The notes: generated by a model from the sequence alone, not told the origin. DNA of 64,000 bases from Fasciola hepatica (GCA_948099385.1 CANUEZ040000161.1:3472001-3536000); one strand, 5' to 3'; counted from the first letter of the stretch, positions 24,136 to 35,434 are shown. Numbers and translations: made by a program.

Positions 24136-24411
24136 TCAAAACCCACCGGGAGTATAGCCTAAAACAGTGGTCGGGGGTGAGTGGATCACCACAACTTGCT
24201 GGGGAGGTGGAGTATTCGGCCACCTAAAAACTGAGGGTAAAGACTCTAATTCGAGCCCTTCGCGAGGAAATGGAACTGCGCTGACATCGGTACTGGTATC
24301 AGTAAGAAACCGCAGGTTGGACTGCAACCGCCGAAGTTGACTCCGAAGATTTTGATACGGTTGTGGCCAGCCACGGCTGGCACTGAGAAACACGTAACCC
24401 AAGGATCCCAC
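24136..24411 (-). pseudogene. Ty3/gypsy aspartic protease remnant
   Basis: The frame contains RFLTDTSTDVSAVPF, corresponding to the retropepsin active-site block 'rFLvDTGAevSvlP'. DTG has become DTS, removing the conserved Gly of the catalytic loop. It is followed by a proline-rich stretch as in related elements. The enzyme would process the polyprotein. It lies upstream of the RT block on the same strand. The open frame ends at 24136 with a stop. Confidence 0.6.
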
Positions 24412-26640
24412 AACGGAGAAAAAATTGATTCACAGAAACCTACGACACTACTTTTTACTGACCGTAAAATGTACACGTGAATCACACCCTTAACGAAGAG
24501 TCCCATTCACTATCCAGCCCAGGTTCCAAGAACACAAGTAACGGGAAATCTGCCAATAGCAAAATTATTGCTAGACATCACAAAGAACGATCATAAAAAT
24601 ACCTATCAACAAAGATCCTTCGGAGGGAAAGAGATCCACATGCTTGATAAGACTAGAACAATCAGAATTCCAGAGCGCGGCTTTCAAGTGTGGCTTTGGA
24701 GAGGGCAAAGGAGAAGAAGACGACCCAAGGAGAAATTAAGGAAACTGAGCCATAGAAAAACGAACTGAGGTAAAACAGTCCATTTTGCTATCACGCGAAG
24801 TGACAAAAGGATTGACCCAACTGACTCGTCTGAAGAGGGCAGAGGTAAGCGTAGTATTTAAGATACGAACCATGATGATGCGAAAAATTGCCGGGAAGAA
24901 TAACTCTGGGTTAGCCAAGAAAAACAATAATGCAGAAAATAAAGGAGTGGAGAATTTTTACTCGCGCAGGATGTTTCAGGATGATCTGTCGTATACGAAA
25001 AACGGGTGATTTTTCGGTCCATTAGCTACCACAGTCGCCGATTCTGGCCTAGCAGCAGTTTTCCTGCGTCTGTAGGTGTTTGCATATGAGCCTTTGTACG
25101 CTCGAGGACCAGCAAACTTCCGCGTAATTTTCCAAACTTGGCGATGGTAGCGGCGTATTGTATCTTCATCTGTTTAATCGAGCTTGGGACTCAGGCCAGA
25201 AGGTACAAGGAATTTGGATAGAAGTCGCACTTTCATTTGGCCAATGACTTTGAGCTGGAGCCGCATCCTGTAAAACCTCCGGGTAGGAAAATTGAGCTGC
25301 TCAAAATTGTTGCATAACTTTAAACGTGTGACATCTACATGGTTCGTAGCTGACATGACAAAATACCGGAGCATTTTGACTGCTGCTTCGCCTGGCCCTC
25401 TGAGTGGGCGTAGGCAGAATGTATCAACAGTACTTGCAGATGGTCGATCTGGACATATTTGCTGTAGTAGTATCTATGTGTCTTGATGTTGGGCATCCAA
25501 GGAGCCTGCGTAGTGCGCGAGATTAAATGGCCGCAGTCGCCTCAATCCAATCCGAACGACAGTTATTGCAGAGAAGATCCTCCCAGTGACTTTGTTCTTC
25601 TAAGCACCGCCGCCGCAAGCCCATCAAAGGGAGAATAGACATGAATCGGATCAGTGTTGTTATAAAAGAATTTTAACTAAGGGCTTCGAAACTTGTCTCT
25701 AATTGGGGCTGAATGAAGGCTACAACCGGGATCCTCCCGATCAGATGAATAGCGAGGACTTGCGTACGTAAACAGACGCAACTGCGCATTCTATATACTG
25801 AAGTTGCACGAATAGGAAAAATTCGCGGGAAGCAAACGGAGGCAACGGCAAAGCGGGGAGCGGATATCGTGTGTACTATCTGCGAAAACCGGAAGCGTGT
25901 CGATGATGAGATCAACGGAAGCCTCGCAAAGGTTACTTTGGTAAAACTTACGCGGCTAAAGAAACCACGCAGTCAGAACCAGGGGTCAGGAGAATTTGTG
26001 AAGAAAATAAATCTTAGACGCTGTTCGAAAAGTGCTTACTTCCTCAGAGTGACCCAGTTCACCAGGAAGCCAACTTCCGTGGGTGATATTTCCGTTGAAA
26101 TGTTTTTATCGACGGTACTTCAGTAAGCTTTGAAGTGGACTGCTGACCACTGAGACACAGTGTAGGATAGACCAAAGACACGCACCAAGACAAGGGCTTG
26201 CGAAACCCTGGTTTTGATGTGTGAAAAAAGCTTACCCTAGGAATAATCGTTGAAGCACATAACCTTCTACTCGAGTAATTTCTTCTGCAGTGGACACTGA
26301 ATTATCTGATAAAATAGTAAAGCTCACCAGGTAGCTAAACGATACGATGTTTTAAGTCCCGCGCTGGCTGGACCCTTGAATTGGTCTGAGCTGAAACAAA
26401 TTTCAAAGTGTACCAAGGAGTAACGAGGGCCATATCGCACACCTTAAAGTACCACAGTAATCCTGGGGTTAGCCTTTGGAGAATCTTTCAAATTCTTCCT
26501 CGAAAGTTTTGAGGTTTTGTGCAGCTCTTTTGACGAGGCGGTTTTTTCTCGCCCGGGATAAGACATGACAGCTTATGAATCACAAACGACTTTGTAACAT
26601 GAGCCGATTTTGGTCCTTACTTTGCTAATACATTACGCGT
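24412..26640. other. no recognisable gene
   Basis: About 2.2 kb with plus-strand frames at 24568-24768, 24785-25009 and 25869-26126 and minus frames at 25174-25374 and 25673-25915. None shows a domain, and several are short and basic because of a purine-rich strand. No shared repeat was seen. Confidence 0.35.
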
Positions 26641-26789
26641 ACCATGCCCTTTGAGATATATCGATTTTTGGCCGCTGGATGTGAGGATCCAGCAGACGAA
26701 GACGTGGAATGCGACGTATGCAGTAGTTAGGCCCGTGGGGGGTGTTTTGGGATTGGCAAAGGAGTTCGTCCATCATAGTGTAAGAACAG

Positions 26790-27480
26790 ATGGATATAAT
26801 GGGTTTCTGGTCTCTGCAAAGACGTGCAGGACCAGCCCACCCAGAGCAGCCTGAGCAGGAGGAGGTCCAGCTTCCTCCTGAAGACTGCAGAGGCGCTGAG
26901 CATGGGTCACCGCGCGGTGCGCTAACGAGATCATATGCAGAGGTTCTCCGAAAGTCTGAAAGAGAGGCCGTCGAGGTAATAAGAAGCCAGGCAAGCGAAT
27001 TCTTCATTACAGCCGCCTCCACTCCCTTGCTGCAAGCAGCTACTAATGAGAGCGTGACGCAGAAACCTAAGAAAAGGGGCGAGAAGGAAGGCAGCGGGCA
27101 AGGGGTGACGAAAGACTTTTTGATGACAGACGGATTTGGATACAGTAATCTGGAAGTCCAGATGACGGGTTTGCAGGGTAGTATTCGGTAGCTGGGGAGG
27201 AAATCAAGTGATGGGCAATAGATAATCAACCAGGGAGAACCGTTCGTGCAAGAGTGGAAAACCAGAAGGGATATAGATTGGAGGCGGGTGTACAGCACTA
27301 CAGCTTGAGAGAGCAGCAAATCCTGCCTCTCAAAAAAGTTAACAGAGGGGTTTGTGGATATCTGTGCTTGTGAAAGCCGGCAAAAACAGCACGACCGATA
27401 CTCGTCGAATTTCACCAAAGGGCACTTTAGAGGCATGCTGCTGGCCAAGGCTGCACTGGCAGTCCACATTAATAGAGGTT
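26790..27480 (+). pseudogene. CR1-like ORF1 remnant
   Basis: The frame at 26790-27191 holds RSYAEVLRKSEREAVEVIR, typical of the charged helical ORF1 of CR1-like elements. After a stop, another frame reads FTKGHFRGMLLAKAALAVH near 27.41-27.46 kb, reminiscent of the end of the ORF1 RNA-binding domain. ORF1 proteins bind element RNA. The assignment rests mainly on the position directly upstream of a clear endonuclease. The 278-codon frame on the opposite strand is treated as a shadow. Confidence 0.45.
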
Positions 27481-27800
27481 GATGTCAGACTACACCTGAC
27501 GAGCATAAAGTAATTTCGGGTGGGTTTCCCACCGCTGGAAACTTACCTAGGCCCCCGGGGCGCGAACGAAAAGTCCTTAGGGAAAACAGAATGCTGCATC
27601 CGGCGGTCGGTTCGTTTCACGGACAGTTAAGGGTAAGCCACATAGGCCGCGGTGCTTGTGGTAGTTGGGGATATACTAGAAAATGAAAATTGTCAGTGCT
27701 GTCTGGTAGCGGGTGACCCGACCTTGGTCAGCTTGGGGGTCAAGACAGCGTCCATAGGAGTGGATTAGTATCTTTCCGTTATTCGTAGATCACGCACCGG

Positions 27801-28711
27801 GTGATGGATACCACCGCAGCACAAGTGTCATCACCTCGACCCTTGGGCCCGAGACCCGGACAAGGACGAACAAAAAACTCAGGAGCCGAAGCAAATGCGG
27901 TGTTGCTGTACACCACTGCACGTAGTATTAGGAACAAGTGGACGAAACTTTCCAAAGTTGCTGTGGAACATAAGATGATCATAGTTACTTTTACGGAAAC
28001 GGGTCCCTCTAAGTATGGGTACGTCCCGGGGGCAGTACAAAGTGAGTTTGGTGTCAGTAGGCTGCACAGAGAGATGCCTAGTTGGAGGGGGGAGGGGTGG
28101 CCGTCTTTGTTGGGGCAGGCATAAACCATCTGGAATGCCAGATCATGGTCTTTACCCGGAATGTACAACCACGCAAGGGCACGCTCATGCTCCCAAGCAA
28201 GAGGGTAAACGTGGTCTGCGCATGGGACCCCGGGAACAGACCGCGACTAGGACATTAGCCTTCAGCATGTACTTTCCCTGCTGGCCAAGGCAACTAACAA
28301 GATCCTCACAGTTGAAAACCTCAGTCCACCACAAATAGGCCGGGTTGCTGCGGTATGTAGTCCGGAAACCCAGCAGGAGAGATATCTACGGTGGCGCACT
28401 TGAATGCCCAGTTCCAACGTGAGAGGGAAGATACAAGATATAGAACCGACTGTGCACCATCCTTATTGGATCTAGTGATGGCGAATCATTGGAACAATGC
28501 AGACCAACTTCAGGTTGACTCTCCGTTGGGTGAGAGCGACCAAGTGGACGTCAAAATCACTCCTAACATGCTTAAACCCAAAGTAGCCATCAGGCTGACT
28601 GGAAGCTTTGCAAATACGGACATAGCTAGGCTTTGCTTCACTGCGGTAGATCAAATATGGGGTATAGCGAAAGGCGCTAAATTGAAGGAACGCCAGCAGG
28701 TGGTTAAATAG
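27801..28711 (+). pseudogene. non-LTR endonuclease (APE-type) remnant
   Basis: The start reads VLLYTTARSIRNKW, then HKMIIVTFTETGPS, which match the N-terminal blocks of APE-like endonucleases of CR1 elements ('l.yTNaRSi.nK...l', 'p.iv.iTETWl'). The end reads RYRTDCAPSLLDLVMAN and SPLGESDQVDV, matching the terminal 'R.....sLLDLv.t' and 'pLG.SDH' blocks, with SDH changed to SDQ, so the catalytic His is lost. The enzyme would nick genomic target DNA. The middle is in other frames. Confidence 0.78.
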
Positions 28712-28781
28712 TCTCTGATTACCTTACGGGGCGAGGTCGCTCCTATGAAGCCCAGGAGACGTGGGGGCAAACTGGATTGTT

Positions 28782-28793
28782 GGGGGGGGGGGG
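28782..28793 (+). repeat. G12 homopolymer
   Basis: Twelve consecutive G within the decayed linker of CR1-like copy a. A likely indel hotspot or sequencing-error site. Confidence 0.9.
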
Positions 28794-29151
28794 AGGAGGG
28801 CTGCAGTAGGTAAGTAAGTAAAGCGTAGAAATCCTGGTTCGGCTGTCCTTGGGGCTTCCGGGATTCGTGAGGTTTGGTTTCGCCTTACCTTGCAAATAAA
28901 AGAGATAGTGGATCTTTGCGATCCTCTAAGAGCATATATGAAGTGAAGTTGGACATGTGTGTCTAAAAGCTTTTGATAGGGTATTATAGCTAGGCTCAGT
29001 CTAACTGTTGTTTGAGGGTTGCAGTAGAACCACTGATGACCCATTATCAAGGGGTGGTAGCCGATGACCAAAAATAAGGTAGATACTCTGGGTGAGTGTT
29101 TTGGCAGTGTGCGCAAAACGGTCAACTGCTCGCAAACTGGTTTGAAAGGGA

Positions 29152-29840
29152 ATGACTCTTCCAACGACCATAAAAGATTCAAATCTTTCGAAGGAAATCG
29201 TGTGCAAACACATTGATCGGTTACGTGTCTCTGAATCCGCCGGACCCGATGATATCTACTCTGTCAGGCAGCTGGCAGACATCCCATGCTTCCAGCACCC
29301 AAGTTATGTAAGGCCACCCGGGGTCACAGAGGGTTGCCGCAGGACAGGAAAAAGCAGCGGCGGTGGCTGCACACAAGAGAGAAGCGGCTCTGAAATGGAA
29401 AACTACAGACCGGTTGGTCCAACCAGCATCCCATGCAAATTTCTGAAAAGGATCATCCGGGAGCACTTCTGCAAGCATCTACTACAAAATTCTGTGCAAT
29501 GCTCAGCTCATCTTGAATTTATGAAGAACAGGCCGTGCTCAATGAAGCTCTTAAGCCTCCTGGACGAAGTCGCTCGACGAATGGACAAAGGTCACAGGTG
29601 GAAGTGTTATCTTGAATTCAGCAGAGCATTTGACTCTGTAAACCACCTGCTTTTAATAATCAAGTTGAGGTCTTTTGGTATGGGCGGAGGAGTTCAGGAG
29701 TGACCAGCGGGCTTCCTCACCGATAGATCCTTTTACCGGAAAGCTGGTGACTGGAACTTCAAGTTGGGAAACGTCATCAGTGGAATACCACAGGGTTCCG
29801 CACTAGGCCAACTGCAGCTCCTTCTACTTATGAAAGATTA
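29152..29840 (+). pseudogene. CR1-like reverse transcriptase remnant
   Basis: The 183-codon frame carries SAGPDDIYS, MENYRPVGPTSIPCKFLKRI and a motif A block YLEFSRAFDSVNHLL, each close to the CR1/jockey consensus ('s.GPDgi..', 'NYRPVSLtsv.cK..Eri', 'yLDFskAFDsv.H'). Motif A has Glu for the catalytic Asp (LEF). After a stop, ISGIPQGSALGQL matches motif B. The YxDD box is not present before the sequence is lost. The frame start at 29152 is not ATG. Confidence 0.8.
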
Positions 29841-29849
29841 ATAACAGTC

Positions 29850-30284
29850 AGACCTACGGTCATCAGGCTTCGTTTTTCCGTTGATTCGAGATTTTTGGGG
29901 GCTCATCGAGGGAAGGAGTAGCGGAGGCGGCTGCAGTTCCAAGCAGGGCACACAGGTAGGACTTGCACCCTACTGTTGGTAAAAGCTACCTGTTTTCATG
30001 GACGGCGGCGCGCCTGACATGCATACATGGCCAAGGCCCCTTCTGCCATAGAGGTTGTGGATACAGCTGAAGACCATTGGATCTACGTGACTCCTGATCC
30101 CAAGTGATCGGACCAGTGTGCAGCTGCTGCACGAAAAGCACACAGCAAGTTTTTTTAGTTTGCCACCAGCACTTTCTTGCGGACAATCAGAGGTTCACAT
30201 GCCAGTATGCATGTCCGTAGTCAGATCATTTTTAGAAGACTAAGTCCGGGCTTGGTCATCCTTCTACGAAATGGAAGCCGCCTG
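29850..30284. other. no recognisable gene
   Basis: A short gap between the truncated CR1-like copy a and a family B LTR, with no motif in any frame. Confidence 0.4.
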
Positions 30285-30650
30285 TGTAACGACCGGTCGT
30301 GGAAAATCCCCCTAAAACCTTTGCAGTTCCATGTTTTTCCTAACATCAATCACCTGCTTACACTATTGATGTGTCTTTACGAACTGTTTGTTTTTATAGG
30401 CCAGTTGTTGTTTGTTCGCGCCCAGGGCACTACTTTGTCATATCCTTGCTCTAGACCTGCATGACACACGTGTTCCTCGGTCGCAAGCCGCAATTCGGTT
30501 TCTCGTTTGTTGAGTCCTTGTGATCTCATAACTGAGGTTCGTATCTGTTTGGTGTCATTGTTCATTCAATAATCTAGCATCGTAGAATATCACGGATAAT
30601 CGCTTTTTGATTTTGGGATCCGTTGTGAATTTGGCTTCGCATTGCTCAAA
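30285..30650 (+). repeat. LTR family B, divergent copy
   Basis: Starts TGTAACGACCGGTCGTGG and follows the two LTRs of the 32-38 kb element over about 365 bp. Shared landmarks are GTTTGTTCGCG, GACACACGTG, TGAGTCC.TATGATC, GTCATTGTTCATTC, AATCTAG and GGGATCCGTT.TGAATTTGG. It is much more diverged than those two are from each other, so it stems from an older insertion. No BEL interior follows directly, which suggests a solo LTR. Confidence 0.8.
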
Positions 30651-30776
30651 CTTGTGTTATAGCCTGCTTGTTTAAGGTACAGTTACTGGCGATGAGCATA
30701 GCTGGGGGTCAGAGGGAAAGTCGCACGCCCATAGATTCAGGGACCTCCCACTTTTCTCTATGGAAAGGAGACAACC

Positions 30777-30787
30777 GGGGGGGGGGG
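30777..30787 (+). repeat. G11 homopolymer
   Basis: Eleven consecutive G just after the divergent family B LTR; a simple repeat. Confidence 0.9.
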
Positions 30788-31487
30788 CTAACCGATGCGT
30801 TTAATTTACCAAGAGGCTTTTCTGGGATTAAACCGGAGAGCCTATCCTGTAGGAGCCAGGTTACCTAACAGCAGATCAGGCGAAGAAACTGACGAAAGTT
30901 CAATGTGGGTTGATTTTTGGATCTCTCCTCTTTGGCGGTAAGGTAGTAGTCTACTGAAATAGACTGCCAGAGGAAGTAAAAATGGGGACCACCAGGGCGT
31001 CGAAGAAAGTCTCGGATTGTAAGTGAAACGAGATTATCTCCGAGTGTGAGTTTTGGGCGCGTCACCGGAAAGACAGATGTAAACATTGGGGTCTGTCTGG
31101 TGTGTTTCATCATTGAACATTTTTATTTACTGGATGGCAACTCAGTAAACGTACACGAAGCACTGTGTCTCCTGCTGTTGACATGCGATAAGGTTTGACG
31201 CCTCCCTCCCGTTTTAGCTGAGCTTCAACGAAACAAGCTGCGCAGTGGTGGGCTGGATACTGGTGTTCACACCGCCGGAGGAACTACCGAGGCTGAATTG
31301 CCTGTGGTTATAACCTATCCCGAGCAAGATGAACTGAGCTGAACCGCACTTTCCACTCTGAACTGTTGAACTGCACCATACCTGAGAGTAGCTAAGTGCA
31401 GTGCTTGGAATTTACATTTTATATGGTTGCCTTTCAGCGGACTAAAGTTTATCAATTTTATCCACGAAAATGCCAAGAATATTGCAT

Positions 31488-32009
31488 TCACACGTCTAAT
31501 TTGTCCAGAGACTGTTGGCAATCACGAAGAGCTTTATCAATGTGATGAGTGTGAAGGGTGGATTTAAAGCAAATTCTTTGAAATAAACAGCGACCTTTAC
31601 AAATCCATCGAAAAGTGCCGTGTTGGGCTGTACTAGTGCCGTGCATCAAATGCACTGGGCTATCAAAATGTGTGCGGCTGGTAAATATATCTCCAGGGGA
31701 GAGGCCTTCAATCACAGACGAGACAGGACTATCGTTATCCTCATCACCGCCGTTGTCGCCAACATCAGCCTGTTCGTCACCTCCAGCGGCAGCAGCAGTA
31801 GCAACAACAGCATTATCATCGTGCTTATCATCACCAACGTCATCACCGTCACCATAATTGCCATCAGAGATGATAGCTTTCGTGGAGGCCGCGGCTTCCA
31901 TTGGAGTGGTGGTAGCTAGTGCACAAGTCCCTTCTTCTGTTTTCACCGAACCTAACGACGCGGAGGTTTCACTTTCGAAGACGGAATACGTCAACCAAAG
32001 GAGGTTCAA
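31488..32009 (-). CDS. orphan acidic, low-complexity ORF (doubtful)
   Basis: A 173-codon frame with no in-frame stop but no ATG at its start (TTG); the first ATG lies after about 36 codons. The middle is rich in Asp, Gly, Ala and Glu (GDGDDVGDDKHDDN and GDNGGDEDND), created by an imperfect CAT/CAG/CAC triplet tract on the plus strand. I know of no family for it. It could be a coding exon, but triplet tracts keep frames open by chance. There is no supporting splice signal that I can point to. Confidence 0.2.
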   Translation of the reverse strand: MNLLWLTYSVFESETSASLGSVKTEEGTCALATTTPMEAAASTKAIISDGNYGDGDDVGDDKHDDNAVVATAAAAGGDEQADVGDNGGDEDNDSPVSSVIEGLSPGDIFTSRTHFDSPVHLMHGTSTAQHGTFRWICKGRCLFQRICFKSTLHTHHIDKALRDCQQSLDKLDV

Positions 32010-32136
32010 CTAAAGAAGAGGAAACTACCGCCCCGCGAGGAGGCAACGACGACTGCCGTTGTCAATTCAGCATCCGTCAAAAGAGTATCGATCGAGACAT
32101 TCTGCGGTTACGGAGTATAGTTTGGGAGGTATTCCC

Positions 32137-32510
32137 TGTAACAACTGGTTGCGGAAAATCCCCCAGGATCACTGCAAATTCATGTTTCCTTGACACCACT
32201 CGCTCGTACGCACTATTCGCGTGTTTTGTGCACTGTATATTTTCATGAACCAACATCTGTTTGTTCGCGTCCGACGCGCTACTCGGTCATATCCCATTTT
32301 GGACCTGCGTGACACACGTGCTCATTTCTCGCAGGTCACAATTTGGCCCTCGTTTTCTGAGTCCCTATGATCGCACAATTGTGGTTCGTATGTGTTTTAC
32401 GTCATTGTTCATTCGTTAATCTAGTACTACATAATTTCACGGCTAGTTGCGTAGTGATTTCGGGATCCGTTTCGAATTTGGCTGCGTATTGCTTATAGGC
32501 GCCTTACCAT
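32137..32510 (+). repeat. element B 5' LTR
   Basis: Starts TGTAACAACTGG and runs to about AGGCGCCTTACCA. The core 32190-32471 differs from the 3' LTR core by only one base by eye. The first ~55 bp and the last ~35 bp are clearly diverged. The LTR should hold the promoter and polyadenylation signals; I could not pin these down. The exact 3' end is uncertain by about 15 bp. Confidence 0.85.
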
Positions 32511-32516
32511 TCTCGA

Positions 32517-33300
32517 GTGGTCAACTTGGAACAGGTAGATACGCAAAATGCCAAGAAACAGATCGAATTAATTGAAATCTGGATGGGAAATAATACGGCA
32601 AGTCACCAGGGAGCTTTTGGGTTTTTTGATTCTTTGGGTAATGCTAGGCCAACTAATCCCGTCAGTGCTAGCTCATGTATAACACAAGGTAATATGGATT
32701 GCGTGAATGTTGATCCATTTAGGTCCAAGATACTAGACCTGGAACGGCAACTGCTATGGACTAGGCAGCAGGCCGAGGAGACAGAGGGGAAGTGTGGACA
32801 GAAGGAGCGTGAGCAGGAGGTCAACGACTACGACCTTTCCGACAGATCAGGGTAAATGAAAATAGGAAACTGTGCCCTGATCGTCGAATATAAAACATCA
32901 TCGCCACCGACGATCCATCTGCCGACAGTGGAACTGATAGTTTTTGACGGCCGATCTGAACATCATTGCAAGTTCATCAGGCAATTTGAAACTTTCATCG
33001 AAAACAAGATAACTGACCTGGGGCAAGGGCTTCTCTGTCCGACTCATTACTGTCGAGGCTGAGCAAGAGAAGCTATCGTTTGGTGTAGAACTCTCGGCCC
33101 GGAAAAAGGCTGCGCACAAGCAAGCAAGGGTTTGAGGGATATGTTCGGACAGCCGTTCAAGGTAGCCGGTAATCTAATAGAGGACGTGAAGTTAGAGGCC
33201 AAAAGGACCAAGGGTGACATCTATGCAATGGCCGACCTGGTGACCAAAATGCAGAACGGCTAAATAGCCCTGGACCATTTAGGTCACAATGCTGACCCCC
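32517..33300 (+). pseudogene. element B gag remnant
   Basis: The first open part (32517-32855) has a coiled-coil-like, charged segment (FRSKILDLERQLLWTRQQAE). The next frame (32856-33062) reads FDGRSEHHCKFIRQFETFIE and LLCPTHYCRG, the DUF1759-type BEL gag signature. After a stop, TLGPEKGCAQASKGLRDMFG and QPFKVAGNLI continue it. The protein would assemble the particle. The gag at 18.75-19.07 kb shows the same order. At least two stops interrupt it, and no zinc knuckle can be read. Confidence 0.78.
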
Positions 33301-33804
33301 GATGCAATGCTCACATTGGAAGGCAAAGCCCGTCAACTCTGTCCCGAACTACAGGGTCGGTGGGCGGAAGAGGCCGACGTACAAGCCGGAGCTACCGTGA
33401 GGCTAACTTCGAAGGCTTGACTGAATACTTGGACAGGCAAACCAAGGTATCCGACAATAGATTTGGCCGACTTTTAGTGACAGTAACCGAGTAGTTAAGC
33501 CTACTCCAGCCAGGATCAAACCACTGCTCGGGAACATCCGAAGTATCAGTCTTGGACCAATGCACTCGCCATTTCACGCTGGGCTGTAGTTCATCCAAGT
33601 TGCAGGTCCTGTGACGCTAGCCATGGGTTACTAGAATGCCGGAAGTTCATCAAGGCCACAACAGACAAAAGTCGGGGAATGGCGAGGATGACAGGAGCTT
33701 GATTCATCTGCCTTAACACCACACAATAGGCTGCAGCTTGCCGAATAGGAGCCAGACGTGGTCACGAAGGTTTTCCTGGGAGACACCGCAGATTTCTGCA
33801 ACAC

Positions 33805-34182
33805 TTGAAAGAAAATATGCCTGAGGTGAACACAAAGCCCAGAGCCGTTTGCTCAGCGTCACGGTCTGTCAGCAAACCAACCCAGCTAGGAGTAGTTGCT
33901 GTAACAGTGATGACCCCCAATGGGGTGGCTGAGGCGTTGACTTTTGTCGACAGTGGGTCGGACACCACCCTGGTGGAGGAGGGGTTTGCCGATATACAAC
34001 GGCTCGCTGAGAGCACGACCTTTTTGGCGGTGAGCAAGGTGGGCGGAACACAAGTAATGACTGCCGGCCGGTTGGGGTTACAGCTGATCTCCTTAGACAC
34101 TGAAGAGCAAATCGAACCAACGGAGGCATTAGCATTAGCTGATCTCCTAATGCGAGCGCCTAGGTCGGTGAGGGCAATTTGA
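33805..34182 (+). pseudogene. element B aspartic protease (BEL type) remnant
   Basis: A 125-codon frame contains VAVTVMTPNGVAEALTFVDS followed by GSDTTLVEEGFADIQRLA. This is the BEL protease core in which F-V-D-S-G-S-D-T-T-L is the catalytic loop; the motif is intact. It would process the gag-pol product. It lies after gag and before the linker to RT. The frame ends with a stop about 85 codons after the active site, which an intact polyprotein would not have. Confidence 0.82.
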
Positions 34183-34236
34183 ACTAGGTGGCCCTACCTG
34201 CAGGACTAAACCGTCATAGCCTGGGAGGACGACGAA

Positions 34237-34554
34237 GTGGATCTCCTCATTGGCTGCGACATGCCACAGGCACTTTGGGTACTCGACCAGAAAGTGGGCA
34301 ACCGCCAGACACCCTTTGCCGTACGCGCAGTACTAGGATGGATATTATACGGTCCAGCCGAGGGACGCGGTTCCGTGAACTACGTACCAGCCAAAACGGA
34401 CCGCAAGGAGTATCAAATGCAGCGATTGTATGAAAAGAAGTTTCACGACATCGGAGACGAGAGACAATCATTGTCTCATGAGGAACACCTCGCTGTGCAG
34501 ACAGTACGGCAAGGAACTAAAGGCCTTAAAAAATTGTTCAAGGCTCCCCTGTAA
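34237..34554 (+). pseudogene. element B pol, protease-RT linker
   Basis: This frame reads MDLLIGCDMPQALWVLDQKV, then AVRAVLGWILYGPAEG and LSHEEHLAVQTV. All are typical of the region between protease and RT in BEL/Pao pol ('dLLIG.D.p.....', 'Ar.T.LGWil.GP', 'Ls.ed..Al'). It has no known separate activity. It overlaps the end of the protease segment in another frame, so a frameshift lies near 34.2 kb, and it ends at a stop at 34554. Confidence 0.75.
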
Positions 34555-34779
34555 TGGCCCATACCAGCTCACTTTGGGGTTTGTAACAGGAATTATGCTC
34601 CACAAGAACTACTACGATTGAAATAACGCTTTGCTTAAGACCAGGATCTGTGAAAACGGTGTGCAGAAGTGATGAAGCGAAAAGAAGCTCTCGGCTAGGT
34701 TGAAAAGGTGCTGAAACCACTAACGGCCGGAAAGGGATCTGGTATCTACCTCACCAACCGGTTCTCTATCCCAAGAAAC

Positions 34780-35330
34780 CCGAAAATCTGCAGGTGACTT
34801 TCGACTATGCAGCCAAGTTCCGGGGCAAGTCGTCAAACGATCGCCTGCTACAGGGGCCTGACTGGGCCACGCTACTAATCAAAGTTTTGCGCCTTTTCAG
34901 GGTGGGTGCAGTGGCTTCGTCCGCCGACATTAGGGAAATGTTTCTCCAGGTAAAAATACTGGTAGGAGAACGAGATGCGTTGCGTTTTCGTGGTGGGAAG
35001 CGAACAACCCGAAAAACGCAGTGATAAATTACAGGATGACCGTTCACCCCTTCGGAGCCATATCATCGCCGTTTTGAGTGACTTACGCACTTTGAGAATC
35101 AGCAAACAAACATGGAGCTCTGGTTCACAGGTTGGTAGTAGATAGCGCCAGCAGAAATTTCCACGTCGACGACTATCTTGGGTCAATCGATGATGTAGAC
35201 TAGGCCCTAGCGCAGTTCATGGGCCTAACAAGATTGCTCGAAGAGGGCGGATTCCATCTGACGAAATGGATGTTGAACGCTTCAGAAGTGCTCGGAGTCA
35301 TTCCGTACCACGAGAGGGCCAAAAGGGTTC
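34780..35330 (+). pseudogene. element B reverse transcriptase remnant
   Basis: The blocks in order are VTFDYAAKFRGKSSNDRLLQ followed by GPDW, SADIREMFLQVKI (motif A, catalytic Asp kept) near 34.92 kb, YRMTVHPFGAIS near 35.03 kb and VVDSASRNFHVDDYLGSI near 35.13-35.19 kb. The last is the F-x-V-D-D box with both Asp retained. The frame shifts near 35.0 kb, and stops follow the ...AISS and IDDVD positions. Despite the intact motifs it cannot be translated as one chain. Confidence 0.85.
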
Positions 35331-35434
35331 GGAACCTGAACGGCTCTCCGCTCCCAAACGAATACACTCTAGGAATATAATGGAATGCGGAAGCGGACGA
35401 CTTCGTTTTCGAGCTAAACGTTTCCGAGCAACCA

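Larger units (their letters stand above)
22436..24411 (-). mobile_element. Ty3/gypsy remnant (protease, RT, RNase H)
   Basis: Minus-strand blocks run in gypsy order from high to low coordinates: aspartic protease at 24.2-24.4 kb, RT palm at 23.54-23.6 kb and RNase H at 22.69-22.92 kb, followed by a stretch at 22.44-22.67 kb that could be the linker to integrase. Frames change between blocks, and stops are frequent. No LTR was identified. The style of the motifs is like the CsRn1-type gypsy elements known from flatworms. Confidence 0.72.
26650..29850 (+). mobile_element. CR1/jockey-like non-LTR retrotransposon, copy a
   Basis: Plus-strand domains occur in the expected order: an ORF1-like segment (26.79-27.48 kb), an endonuclease (27.80-28.7 kb), then RT fingers and palm (29.15-29.84 kb). 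The RT thumb and 3' end are missing after about 29.85 kb. Stops and frameshifts disrupt every domain. A G12 run at 28782-28793 interrupts the linker between endonuclease and RT. This is the longest non-LTR copy in the window with its 5' part retained. Confidence 0.75.
30651..32136. other. interval without a recognised gene
   Basis: Holds a triplet-rich segment at 31.73-31.87 kb (see the ORF at 31488-32009) and a roughly 80-bp stretch at 30.93-31.02 kb that resembles 46.49-46.56 kb (GTCTACTGAAAT..., GGACCACCAGGG). Otherwise I see nothing. Confidence 0.4.

Noticed and set aside
26633..27469. 278-codon minus-strand ORF as a gene
   Set aside because: It lies opposite a CR1 ORF1-like segment, has no recognisable domain and reads as a shadow of the sense strand; kept only as a low-interest observation.
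28724..29182. 152-codon minus frame next to CR1 RT
   Set aside because: Antisense shadow of the CR1 endonuclease-RT linker, with the G12 run creating a poly-Pro stretch.
30930..31020. Possible repeat pair with 46.49-46.58 kb
   Set aside because: About 80 bp of weak similarity; too little to name a family.
33762..34100. Minus-strand frames over the element B protease
   Set aside because: Shadows of a motif-bearing plus-strand frame.
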